64,000 nucleotides of DNA from Linanthus parryae (Eukaryota; Streptophyta; Magnoliopsida; Ericales; Polemoniaceae). This document shows, piece after piece, positions 23,192-34,377 of the stretch (position 1 is its first letter; every line of letters begins with the position of its first letter). The stretch is from NCBI GenBank assembly GCA_023055425.1, contig JALGPY010000001.1:144733368-144797367 (forward strand). Direction: 5' to 3'. Under the pieces are notes generated by a model. It searched no databases. It saw only the letters and a program-made list of their open reading frames with translations, and was not told the origin of the DNA. Both the position numbers and the translations under genes were made by a program.

Positions 23192-24192
23192 TGTTGGAAA
23201 ATGGTCTTCGACAAGTCGGTTTTTGCCCGACTTTGAGCCCGGTTTTCATCCGGCTCATTCGAGAGTTAACCACACTAATCACACCAACACATAGAGGGTA
23301 ACTTGGTGTTCGTTTTGGTTACTCACTCGTCGAAAACCATTAAGAAATGAATGAACAATAAGCCATAGAAGTTGGGGTTTTGAGGTTGGGTTTATGTTCC
23401 CAAATTAAATGAACCCACATCTTGAGGAGGAGAGAGTTTGAAGTGTTTATATACTTCAACATTGACCTATAAGGGAACGCCCTTAGGGCGAAGCACATTT
23501 TGTGCAGGAGGGAGGACCTAGACACGGTTCGAACCACCACACGCGCGCGCCGCCGCCGCCGTCCGGCCGGCTCGGTCTCGGGTTCGGGCACGGGCCGGGT
23601 CGTGGCGTGGGTTGTTGGGCTTTACTATAGACTAATTCTTTTTTGGGCCAGAAACTAACTTTTTCTAGCCCAGAAAATTAGCAGACAAATTATTGTTTTC
23701 AGTAATTAAAATAGTCGTTAAATTTTCGTTAAATAGTCGTTAATTAACCGAACGGTTAATTAACTATCAACCCAGCAGTTGCAACCGTTCGAACGGTTGT
23801 GTCTCCTCAACCAACCCGTTCAGCTTCTATAAAAGGAAGTTTCCTCCCTCAGATTCCTCATTCCGAACTCGTTCATTCTCTGCTATCAATCTCTACCAAA
23901 TTCTCCAAACTGCTAGTCTCGTTCGTTGGGTGTTGCAGCCCGGTGCTTCGTCTGCAACATCGGAAGAGCTTTCATCCTGGGAGGCAGTTCGCTACAGCAA
24001 GAACCAAGGCACCTAAGGTACCCAGCGAATATTGCCTTAAGGAGATCGTGGATGCACGAGACTGCTCTTCGCCAGATTATTGCGTCTCTGAGTCGTCTGT
24101 ATATCTGTAAGTTCTCTCTGCTTCGTCTTTTCTTTCTTCTTCAGTTACTGCTTTATTCTAACAAGAACAAAACGAGTCCTCTGTTTCTAACA
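23192..24192 (+). repeat. Right LTR of the copia element
   Basis: The 1001-bp copy matches the left LTR except for four substitutions that I could find and a GCCGCC expansion near 23550. It ends in TTTCTAACA, followed by the TTGGC target duplication. Confidence 0.95.
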
Positions 24193-24197
24193 TTGGC

Positions 24198-27100
24198 TTG
24201 GTTACAAGAGCTTTTCGGGGTTTCCAATCGAAAGCGAAAATCAAGGTAGATAAGATTAATTTAACAGGAATACAAGGAGATCATAGAAGATAATCAAAGA
24301 AAAAATTCAGCGAATTCCCCCTATTCAGCCTTCAAAACATTGGATACTTCACTGTGAAACTCTAATTTCACACCTAACGACACAGTTGCGACTTGCGACA
24401 ACCACGCTCAACCAGAGACTTTGACTTTCAAATATTGTCTTTTTAGGTGTGTGGATACTTGGATGTGGGTGTGCCACGTCAGTTCGGCATCTCAAATGAT
24501 GCAAAATCGTCAACCCGTTGCCTTCAGTTCAGTTGGTGTTCAGTTGTTGAAGAGGAGTTTGTTGGGGTTGTGGATTGTGGGTTTTGTTGATTGTGAGTGT
24601 AGGGTTTGTTTCTTTTCTTTTCGATTAACATGCATTACTCCAGATCTTCAATTGACCAACTTTTTCAGCTCGATTTTGTTACTGCTATTGCTTCGAACGC
24701 GTGAAAAAATCTCTTATTCGTGGTTTTTGAAAACTTGGTATCCTTATGTTGAGTAAAAATCTGGAGAAGAAGGAGAAAGAAGATCTAGAGAGAAAAGAGG
24801 GAGAAAGCAAAGTTAGGGAGAGAAAGCAGATAAATGAAGAATGAACGAAAGATATATATCGAAGGGTATTTGAGTCATTTTTCCCTTGGTAACGGAAATT
24901 TACCCTCTTGCACAAAGTCAAAATTACACGGAGACTTTTTGCATCATTTGAGACCCTAGACCCTAGGAGAGTCTTTCCCACAAACCCCTAACCACAGGGG
25001 GCAAGTTACAATTAATCTTTATCTTTTATTATTATTAGTTATCGAATAAGACGGTCATCTTTTAGTGATTCTGTTTAGTTATTGTGTTATAATGGAGTTA
25101 TCTTCTAGAGAGTGAATATAACTAGTTAGTGATTCTGTTTATTTATTGTGTTATAATGGAGTTATCTTCTAGAGAGTGAATATAGCTAGTTAAGAGGTTA
25201 ACTTGTTTTAGGAGTCTTGTTAATTAGTTTGCCTATATATTGGGCTGCTGCTATCTATTTTTATGCTCAGACTTGATATATATAGAATAAACTCGAGATT
25301 CTTTTGAAATTATTGAGAATTGTAATTGCTCATTGTGGGTCGAGTGTGATTCAGTTTTATTCTCCATTTAGTTCTACACCAGTGTCTCCTTCCAAGTAGA
25401 AAGGGGTGAAGCTGTCCTTCAGTTAAACTATAGGAGGTGAGAGTGTCTTTTACCCACCCCACCCCCCCCCAAAAAAAAAAGTTGTAGAAAACACACTTTT
25501 GAGTTTTCATCTCACTGGCAGCAGTACTTATAGTTTCATACACAATCAAAACTGTCATCCTAACTGTGATGTCTCCCAGCGAATAAGTATGAAATATGTG
25601 TCCGCTTTGTTAGAAGATTCACGTTCCTTTATTTTTTTAGGCGAACTGAACTGTCTCGTCTCAAGCAATGCAAGGCCGGGTTGTGCATTGAAAAAACATT
25701 TTCAAGATGATGGCCTAATTGGTTACAACTGGCAAACTGTTTGCCATTTGGCCAAACCACCTCGTGTTGGTTTGATGAACACGGCAGTTAAAGACGTTCC
25801 CTTTAAGATGCACATTGAATAAAAAAATTGTTCTTGTGCAATAGTTTGGTAACCACAGAGTGGAATTGGTATGGATTGCTGATAATTAACTAATATGCTC
25901 GCACCTTAGAAATGTATAAATCAACCTCAAACTTTTATATGTGATTTAAGACTGTATTTTCTTCGACTTTATCCACAATTTATTACGTGAATCGTCGAAG
26001 TACGTGACATGAAAGGGTTGAACTTCAAACAATTCAAAGTATCCCCTTCTCCAGTCAAAATTCCAATCTATTCGCAACCATATGGAAATTGAGATGTTTC
26101 TTCTACCAGTTTAGTTAGAATTGGGGATTTAATTCTGAATTTGATGTTGTGAGCTGACTTTTCGCTAAATTTATCCACAAAGATCAAATTGATGGACCAA
26201 ATGGATCGGTAAATAATTGCAGGCACATTCCAAGCAATTCTATTTTAATAATTGTAGTGTCGGTAATAGTTAATTGAACATGACGCCATTCATATTTTTT
26301 TAGTTAAAAGGCGGTTAAACATACGAGGAACAGAAGCATAATCGGTTATTAAAACTCTCCTTCAGAAGGCGAGAAAGATCGCAATCAACGGCAAATTAAA
26401 GTGGTAAACTGAAACTAGAAGTCAAATAAAACAGTGATCTTCCACCATTAGTTTGCTTCCTAGTATGCAATACGATATTCTAATCTCTAGTGATGAAGCT
26501 GTACCACAAACAACCAAACTTAGACACTATAATAAAAACAAGTTTGAGTTTGGACCTTTTCAAGACTAATTAATTCAATTACTATAACTAAACCTTGCAA
26601 CTACTTCTTGTTAATATCTGCTTTTGTTTGTAAATGGGACACTTGTTGCTGATTCAAGAATTAGGTGGGCATCAAGCTCCTCCTTCAGCTGCTGTCAATT
26701 TAGATCATGTCTCTTTCTCTTCCCTATTTCTTAATCATTTGGTCAAATAGAATTGCATAAGAAAATTTGTCCTTGCCTGTAAAAGTTGGAAAATTATGTG
26801 TAGCTTTTGTTAAATAATTTAGCTTTCTTTCTTGGTTCCAGCTATTACTAACTACCCTTTTACATACTTTGAGGGATGAGATGGGTAACTTTGGGGTCCT
26901 CATTGAGTACCATATCATCATCGACAAGTCAGTGCTATATATTATTAAAGCTTTTTTGGAAAAAAAAAAGTAGCGGTTTACGTAAATGGTTGGTTATTTT
27001 CATTATCTTAAGCCAACCTTATGTAAATATTGCTCGTTGTGAGTAATACTAGGTTTCACATGTCGATGCTGAAATAGTGTTTGTTGAGACACTAAAAAGT

Positions 27101-28570
27101 TTCTTGAGACAGGTTTGGTCTCTCCCCACTAGCTATTAAGAGTGACACTTGAAGTGATGAAACTTTTTCATTGTTGTGTCCAGCCAATTCCTCCACAGTA
27201 GAGAAGCTTCATTGGGGCCTTACCCTTATTATATGTCTTGAAACAGAAAGAGATATAGACACAAAAGAAATCATGTTTTGTTTCTTCTTTTGTAGTTTCA
27301 AAGCTTTTGTATTGGTATATGTTTATAGTAGAAGCTGACATGAGATCACTTTGTGGGAGAAACATTAAATCAAAGTGTATAATATATAGTAATTAGTAGA
27401 TGATGCATGATATTGCTAGGTAAATGCCAAATTATAACAGCTATTATTTCCTAGTATAATAATATTGGGGCACTGGCTCTTGGAAGATCAGATTTTCTGG
27501 ATCAATATCTTGGGAAATTATGGTCAGATGAGTATCTGTTCCCATCATATATTACTGCTTCAGTGTTTTCTGACTAGATGGATGCCAAGAAGTGCCCTTT
27601 CTTACCTGGCTAACTATTTGTTTTAATTGCTAAATATATACTAGTACATTTGTGTGTTTGTTTTTACTCAGACTTGTCATAATAACAAATGTAATGGTTA
27701 GAGCAGATTACTAATACAATAAGTGTGATTCTGACATCATTGGACCGTTCTTTAGAGTTGTGTGCGTGTCGTCTTTGTGTATGGACTATGCTGATCTTCT
27801 CTGTGTTTTCTTTACTGTATCGTTGTTTAGAGTTTTGTAAAGTGACTTGGAAGGAATGTGATGTTACGAGGGGTTGATGCTATTATCCTAATTGTGGGGG
27901 AGGTGAGTAGACTGCATCTGAAAACATCAAAATTAGAGCATGTTTCATATTAATTGATATAAACAAGAAAAATTATCAAAACCGTTGTTTTTGTAAACGG
28001 ATAAGTGTATTATTTAAAAGCAGTAGAGAAGTAGTAATCAGGAAAGAAAAACACATTTTCGCATCTCTTTATCGTGTGTCCACTTATCATCTGCACTTGT
28101 TTTTTCAGTGTGTGCCATGGCATGACATCTACTATAATTCTTCTAAATCTTTGGAAGACAAAAGGGACTCTTTCAAAGGCTATTATTATTTCAAACCCTT
28201 GTAAAGTGGATGGTGCTTTTTCCAAATATCTTTGGCCATCCCCATCGTCCCTTTAAATTATTTGAGCTTTTCTTTATAGCCAAACAACACTTCAAATAAT
28301 TAGGAGGACATCTAGAAAATCAAAGATCTTGAGGTGAGAAATATGCCACTTCAAATTCACTTTTTTATTCTTTTTTATTTTTTTAGAACTCATGATGTTA
28401 TCAAATCCTTGAGATCTTTGGCCATACAGAACCTCAGTGGCCTGTCACTCTCCCAAGTTTGGCAATATCTCAGACACACAGAGAGATATTCATGCAAGTC
28501 AGTGTGCACAAACTAATTGATTCATGCAATCACTTATGTGATGATGGACATTTTATGGCACTACGTCGGA
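24198..28570. other. Gene-poor intergenic region
   Basis: About 4.4 kb of AT-rich DNA. It contains a 64-bp tandem duplication at 25062-25189 and a C-run followed by an A-run near 25460. ORFs at 24421-24756, 24685-24981 (minus), 25499-25822 and 26724-26927 (minus) show no domain that I recognise. The stretch 25190-25400 has an LTR-like look, but no paired ends were found. Confidence 0.4.
25062..25189. repeat. 64-bp tandem duplication
   Basis: Two adjacent 64-base units start ttagtgattctgttta and differ at two positions. This is a recent simple duplication with no coding content. Confidence 0.85.
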
Positions 28571-28572
28571 TA

Positions 28573-28826
28573 CCACTCTGTCTCTTCTCCGTCCTCTGCC
28601 GACTTTTACTATTATTTACTATGTCACTTTAATTCAGTGATTTAAATAGCAAAATGATGTAATTTTATTTATAATTCTTTTATGGTGTTGTAGAGTAAAA
28701 TGGTACTCTATAACACGGTGAAAAAATTATAAAAAATCACATCGTTTTGCAATATAACTCACCCGGTCAAAGTGATCCAAACGAGTCAAAAAGTCAAGAT
28801 AGAAAAAAAAAAGAGAGACAGACTGA
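28573..28826. mobile_element. Stowaway-like palindromic MITE, copy A
   Basis: The 254-bp element is flanked by TA (28571-28572 and 28827-28828) and has inverted ends of the form ccactctgtctct / agagacagactga. Its two halves are inverted copies meeting at a core around 28687-28715 (tgtagagtaaaa / tactctataaca). It belongs to one family with copies at 33930, 42813 and 48457. Confidence 0.75.
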
Positions 28827-28904
28827 TACTTGTTTAAAGTTTAAAATAAAACTGTTACAATATGAGATAAAAAAAGTAAAATATTAATATATGTATTTCT
28901 TTTT

Positions 28905-29230
28905 TTGAAACTGAACATCACATTACTTTAAAAATGTTGTACAAGGAGGTTATCAACCGGATTCAATCGCGAACCTCCGGATTGTGCTCATGTGAACATG
29001 TCTAATTACAACATAATTGAGACTACCAGCATCCATTTGACGTCTTTAGTCAGCGTGTGGATTCTGTAATTGTTATCTTTTGCCCATGAGGTTGTGCACT
29101 ACTACTAGCGAATCAGTGAAGTTCAATGTTGGAGTACACGTGTGAAATGAGCCATTTAAGAGCTTTGGAGATGCCTGCATTTCAGCCTAAGGGCCGAATT
29201 CTTCGTGATGTATGTTTTCCTGTGGAGGGC
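28905..29230 (-). pseudogene. 3' end of a decayed LINE (RNase H tail)
   Basis: Read on the minus strand, the sequence gives WLISHVYSNIELH and, after a frame change, DSLVVVHNLMGKR, both like plant LINE RNase H domains. It ends with the common LINE tail coding VMFSFKKK and a T-run (an A-run on the minus strand) near 28900. It is 5'-truncated and frameshifted. Confidence 0.55.
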
Positions 29231-30107
29231 TATTTAGTTATGCGATTTGAGCAGATAAATAAGACACGAAATCGTTAATGTTTTCATAATATAATGGTCA
29301 TATTAAGTCAACAGTATTTTGTGAAAAGTTTTATAAATGCCCGTCTCATTTTTCTATTGAAATCACAAAAGTCAAACTAAACGGGTAATTTGGGGTGGAT
29401 CAAGTATTTTTAAGAATTCACATTTCACCAAAGTTGCTTAGATGGGGAGATAGATTATTGATACTATTATTTTGTACCATGCAAATACTGACAAATGCAT
29501 CGACGTTCACGGTTTACACTTGGAACTTACCACTATCTATTATTATTAGTTAAATTTATCTATTAAGTTAATTATCTTTGTAGTGGAGTTAATTATAATG
29601 GATTTCTCAAAAAAGATACAATTATTAATGCCAAAATTATTATAGTCAATAGTTCCAACTAATACCAGTTGGGCATTTGGGATATTGACAAAGTCTAGTT
29701 ATAAACAAGTAGTAGTATATGGGTAACTAGTAAATGTTGTTTTTGGTAATCCACTTGTAGTTCTTTAAGTTAGTTAGTCTTCTGATAATTGAGAGGATTA
29801 TTATGTACCGTCACACGAGTAAGAATGGAGTGTCTGCGTCTGCTTTCCACGATTCCGTCCACAATTTTGCCAGTATTGTTAAAAATTGCTTTTCATTTTC
29901 TGATGGATATCTTCACGAGATATCGTCATGATAAATGTATCTCAACATCTATGGCCTTGATAGCGTTATCTACTTTAGAATAACCTCGTCACAATTTTAT
30001 CTTGTTGTTAAATTGTTTGCTCAAGCAATTTCGATACCACTAGTATTATTATGGTCACATGTACTATTGGGTAGCCAAGTTAACTTGTGGCGTAATTGCA
30101 AAGAGTT
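29231..30107. other. Intergenic, nothing recognised
   Basis: AT-rich sequence. Short ORFs at 29789-29983 and 29935-30162 have no features that suggest genes. Confidence 0.4.
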
Positions 30108-30110
30108 ATC

Positions 30111-30406
30111 GGGGCTGCTTGGATTGTCTGGTTTGGTGGTACCACTAAACCGTAACCGATAGATGCTTGGATTGTGCGGTTTTGGTTGAAATTCGGTGAC
30201 CGGGCTTACTTGTATAGTTTGTCCCTGACTGCGGATTTTTTTTAACCATCCGACTGAGGAAAGAACCGTTCACCGCACCTGAAATGTCAGTCACCGCCCA
30301 TCCCTACCCGGCCACCGGACTACCTCAGTCGGTGACCGGTTTATCCCCAACTCTATAAAAAGGGTATCGGTTATAGTTAACCAAACCCCCCAATTCAAAC
30401 AGCCCC
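30111..30406. mobile_element. Tourist/PIF-like MITE candidate
   Basis: The ends are inverted (GGGGCTGCTTGGATTG at 30111, CAATTCAAACAGCCCC ending at 30406). The trinucleotide ATC flanks both sides (30108-30110 and 30407-30409). The 296-bp length and 3-bp duplication fit the PIF/Harbinger group. The interior is GC-richer than the surroundings. Confidence 0.6.
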
Positions 30407-30409
30407 ATC

Positions 30410-31594
30410 AATACTTTAAAATGTTCCTATGATGTTCAAATTGTTGCTTTTTCATGAGGTAGTTTCGATAATTAGTCTTTGATTTTTAATTTTTAACTTT
30501 TAATAATGAGTAATTGAGGTGTGGAGAGTGAATAAAATGTATTAATATCTCTCCTCATGTTAACTAATGATTCTCCAAATATAAAAGCCAAAAACTTGCA
30601 ATCTAAACTACCCCAATTTCTATTTATTCTTGTGTTACCTGTATTTTCTTATATACCACCATCCAAACTTTTAAAGAGCAAAAAATATATATCAATGTAG
30701 TTGAGATCTGAAGAGAAGCGATTATCGTAATAAATAAAATGAAATCAGACAAAAAAAAAATTAACCAGTTAAGACTAACGATTGTAAAGTAAAATCACAA
30801 GAGTTAATGTGCAGTCTTGTTTTTAACTTTTTGGCAAAACTGTATTAGTCGTGCCCATAGTTTGATTTTCGAGTGGACTTATATTTTCAATTGGTTGCAA
30901 TCAAGTACTCGCAACTAGCAGACGACTCATTTCAAACTGAATAGTTTCAGTCGGGGGAGGCATTTTCTTTTTGCAAGAGTACAGAAAACTTCGTAAACTA
31001 ACAATCATACCCCCATTAATCTCTTTCTTCGATTCTCGACTACCCAGCCACATAAGTCAGCTATTAAAGCTGGCTGCTTTCACCCCACTCATCCACATCA
31101 GCCACTCAACCACCAAAGACCAAACCGCCATAACTTTTGTCAAAACGGCAACCCAAAGCAAACACCGCGACACGAGCACCTGCGACAATCTTCATTACTG
31201 CCGAAACACGCAGCTTTTGGGAACCTCTTATTAGGATTCGGGTTCTATGAGCCTAAAGCTTGTGGATGACACTCTGACTTGCTTACCACAAGAATCGAAA
31301 TTCAAGTCCCTCTCTCTCATTAATACCTAAAACATGATCAATTGGAAAGCTGAATTTGGGTTTATGATAATCTTGTATGAATTGGATTTGAAGGGAAGTC
31401 CCTAGAATGTATGTTTTATATAACTGAAATCTCCCTAAAGAATGGCTCGGAAATGCTATTTTTGTTTGTCGGGTATTTTTAGAAGAAATTTATTCAAATT
31501 GATGTTTGAAGTTTCCCTCAATACCTGATGTGGTGTCTTTGTTTGTTCAAAATCATATTTTGTATTTAAGGAGTCATGCAGAGTCATGGAGGTG
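30410..31594. other. Intergenic, unassigned
   Basis: AT-rich DNA. The ORF at 30971-31234 (87 aa) has no recognisable domain. Confidence 0.35.
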
Positions 31595-31965
31595 AGCAAT
31601 TGGGAGGCGGTTGAACAGAGTGTCATTGGTCCGCAACTCCATTGACAAATTATCTCAAGTTCAGTTCAACCACCTGTCTACATTGACTCTTAAGAACTCT
31701 ACAGTCAGAGAAGTCAGTTATAACTTCTTCAACCCTATGCCTTGTCTAAATGTATTGCTAATCTGACTACATTGCAGTATCTCAGTATCTCGCATACTCG
31801 TGTACAAGATCTTCCAACAGAAACAAAGAAATTTTCTCGGCTGAAATCATTGGATCTCAGTTACCTACTTTTGCTTTACATGATTCCCTAGGCCACTTAA
31901 CATACTACAATCTTTGAACCTATATCACTCTGGCACTGTCAAGAAGATCCATCAAAGTAGTACGC
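31595..31965 (+). pseudogene. NLR-type leucine-rich-repeat relic (RPS5-like resistance protein fragment)
   Basis: From about 31606 one frame reads RRLNRVSLVRNSIDKLS and continues with STLTLKN and FFNPMPCLNVLLI before a stop. Another frame continues LQYLSISHTRVQDLP, RLKSLDLSYL and LQSLNLYHSGT. These are the LRR phrases that follow the NB-ARC domain in CC-NBS-LRR immune receptors. No NB-ARC or P-loop is nearby, and at least one frameshift and two stops interrupt it. It is a small dead fragment. Confidence 0.6.
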
Positions 31966-32216
31966 ATATTGGGCCAAGATGATGAAGGTAATGTATTGAT
32001 ATCATGCAGAGTTGGGTGCATTGTGTTCGTTGTGATTTGGGTCGTGGTTTTACCGAAAGTTAAGGCGTTTTTTGGCAGCGGTGGTTGGGTGACTGTAGGG
32101 TGAAAGCCACCAGCTTTCATGGCCAATGTCGGTGGCTCGGTGGTCGAGAATCGAAGAGATGGATGGGGTCTGGTGTTAGTATACAAAGTTTTTTGAACTC
32201 TTACAAAATGTAGAAG

Positions 32217-32248
<32 letters not shown>
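32217..32248. repeat. Poly-C run of 32 bases
   Basis: An uninterrupted run of about 32 C (poly-G on the other strand, able to form G-quadruplex). The glycine-rich ORFs that cross it on the minus strand (31920-32276 and 32176-32430) are artefacts. The run length is also likely to be unreliable in an assembly. Confidence 0.9.
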
Positions 32249-32252
<4 letters not shown>

Positions 32253-32673
32253 GTAGAGTTTTGGAAACTTCTGCATAAGATAAAAGTATTCTTTCCGAGG
32301 TCGGATTAATTAATCGATCAATTATAGGTACTTGAGTGTAACAAATTAACAATATGAGTAAAATGAATGCTCCAATTGAAATTATGAGTACTAGATCCAT
32401 ACAAAAATCACATTTGCCAACTTTTTTCATATTTCTTTGCCAACTTTTTTCACAACAAAATGAGAGGAAAAAATGTGAAGGAGGCTGTGACGATTCGACA
32501 ACAACAGTGGGCCCATGTACTTTGTATGGGCTCTAAATGCTGGATTGTAATTATGTAGTACTACACATATGGGCCGCCAATGATTTTGCCCAAATATTTT
32601 GAGTGCAAAAACTTTTCCGAAATCGAACTCCTGTCAAGTCATCATTTAACAAATTCCTTCCCCCAAGAGAGAC

Positions 32674-33635
32674 TAGGGCCGGCAAAATGTGTATTGACAC
32701 GACAACCCGACACGAGCACGACACGAAGTTGTAGGGTTTGAGTTTATTCATATGGGTCTGGGTCATAAACGGGTCGACATGATTAGACACGACGCTTAAT
32801 TGGTCGGGTGTGAGTTGACTCGCAAAACTCATTTACAACCCGCGTAACCCGCACTTTTTAAACAAGCCACCCGTTTAACATTTACAACCCGCATAATCCT
32901 GTATTTAAAAGCTAATATTTTTTGTTATATATAACTAATATACTAGATATCTAAGCTCAACCCACTAAAAAATAAAAAAATTAACCTAATTTTTTCTGAA
33001 TTTTTTTCCTAATTTTTCCTATAAAAAGTCTAACGCTGATCTACATATCTTCATCCTCCCATGATCCTTTCTGTCTGCCCTTACTCACCTCCGCCCTCCA
33101 GCTCGTTGCTGATTGCGAATTTGCAATTTCGGTGTTTATATTAACTTTTCACATGTTATTTGTGTACTCGTACTATATCCGCATGTAGCTTGTTTTTTTT
33201 ATGTTCACACATCTAGTTATTACCTTCATTTTCCTGCATAAAGGCTGAGCAGAGGTTAGTGAATATATACGTTTCTTTGTTGTTTGCCTTCATGGAAGTC
33301 TGATTAAGGGTAACCTTGTAGTTTACACATTTTAATGACCTCCACCATGCTAATTTAGTTGGCTTTATGATGATCAAGTATCATAGTTGTTGCCGACACA
33401 ACCTATTTGGATTGATTCTTTGTGTAAGTTTCTTATTATGTAGTAACTTTTTTTTACTGCGAAATAAACGAGTTACACGATGGGAAACCGTTTATTATTT
33501 AGGTCGGGTTAGGGTCTATAGTACCAGACACGTTTAATATATGGGTCGGGGTCGGGGTCGGGTTTATCTTATATGGGTATCGACACGAATATGACCCAAC
33601 ACGAACACGACCCGTGACCCGAATTGCCGCCCCTA
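32674..33635. mobile_element. Non-autonomous hAT-like element (962 bp)
   Basis: The terminal inverted repeats are TAGGGCCGGCAA at the left and TTGCCGCCCCTA at the right, 11 of 12 bases matching. A perfect 8-bp target duplication AGAGAGAC flanks the element (32666-32673 and 33636-33643). Subterminal regions are rich in short GACACG/GACCCG motifs, typical of hAT transposase binding regions. There is no transposase ORF. Confidence 0.85.
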
Positions 33636-33643
33636 AGAGAGAC

Positions 33644-33929
33644 GACCTACAAGCCCCTACAAAAATCTTAAGCGAGTATTTATAGAACGAAAAAATGGGC
33701 TTGCCACTAATTTACGTAATATTGGACTTATGAGAAAGGGCTCTTTTTTGTAAGTGAGTTTTAGACTCTTAATTTACAATATGCTGTGAGATTGGGCTTG
33801 CCCTTTGACTCTTAATTTACAAACGAGAAAGGGCAAGCCCGTGACTCTCTTAATTTACGTAATATTGGACTTAAGCGGGCATATTGTAGATAATTTAAAA
33901 ACTTTCTAAGGAAAAAGCCTCACAGCATA
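33644..33929. other. Interspersed direct and inverted repeats, unassigned
   Basis: The string taatttacgtaatattggactta occurs near 33709 and again near 33855. Between the copies lies an inverted pair gggcttgcccttt / aaagggcaagccc. A further pair tatgctgtgag / ctcacagcata encloses the inner part. The nested symmetry suggests a MITE or a MITE inside a MITE. I could not fix its ends. Confidence 0.45.
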
Positions 33930-34140
33930 CGCCTTCTGTTTCTCCATGTTCTTCAAAAAATTATTTAAATATTATTTGGGTCTAGCAATTCGGTTAGCAA
34001 GATACAAGAATTTGGTAATCTTTTCATGATATTGTAGAGTAAACTTTGCTCTATAATACCACAAAAAAAATCAAATTCTTTTTTTCTTTTGCTAATCAAA
34101 CCGCTAAGCCCAAATAATATAACAGAGAGAGTTGATCTTG
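33930..34140. mobile_element. Stowaway-like palindromic MITE, copy C (diverged)
   Basis: It shares with the other copies a central palindrome (attgtagagtaaactttgctctataat, about 34033-34059) and arms containing ttcggttagcaag / cttttgctaatcaaacc. The best ends are flanked by TA (33928-33929 and 34141-34142), but the terminal match is weak, so the borders are approximate. Confidence 0.5.
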
Positions 34141-34377
34141 TAAATGAAGGGTAAATAAGATATTCTTACCTACTTTATAAAAAACATGAAAATCATTAAG
34201 TTACGTAACACCTTTTATACATATTTTACCGTTAAATTGTAACTAAAATCACCACCTCCTACCCCTAATATGCTCCGGATGCATTTCTTACTAGAAAGGT
34301 TCAGAGGAATTGATATCCTCCATATAATTAAGGAAGGTTACAACTTATTAAGTGAGTTTTAGATATAATTTTTTCTT

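Larger units (their letters stand above)
17482..24192 (+). mobile_element. Complete Ty1/copia LTR retrotransposon, young
   Basis: The 6711-bp element has a 995-bp left LTR (17482-18476), a 1001-bp right LTR (23192-24192) and one gag-pol frame. Both LTRs begin TGTTGGAAAATGG and end TTTCTAACA. The pentamer TTGGC flanks the element at 17477-17481 and 24193-24197. By eye the LTRs differ at four single bases and by a 6-bp GCC expansion, about 0.4 percent divergence, which points to a recent insertion. A purine-rich tract (gtggggga, 23183-23190) precedes the right LTR. No tRNA-Met primer site follows the left LTR. The pol frame has one frameshift, in RNase H. Confidence 0.95.

Noticed and set aside
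25190..25420. Copia-type solo LTR
   Set aside because: The sequence looks like an LTR leader, but I found no TG...CA borders with a 5-bp duplication.
31920..32430. Glycine-rich protein ORFs on the minus strand
   Set aside because: Their Gly run is just the 32-base C-run read as GGG codons; the flanks have no coding character.
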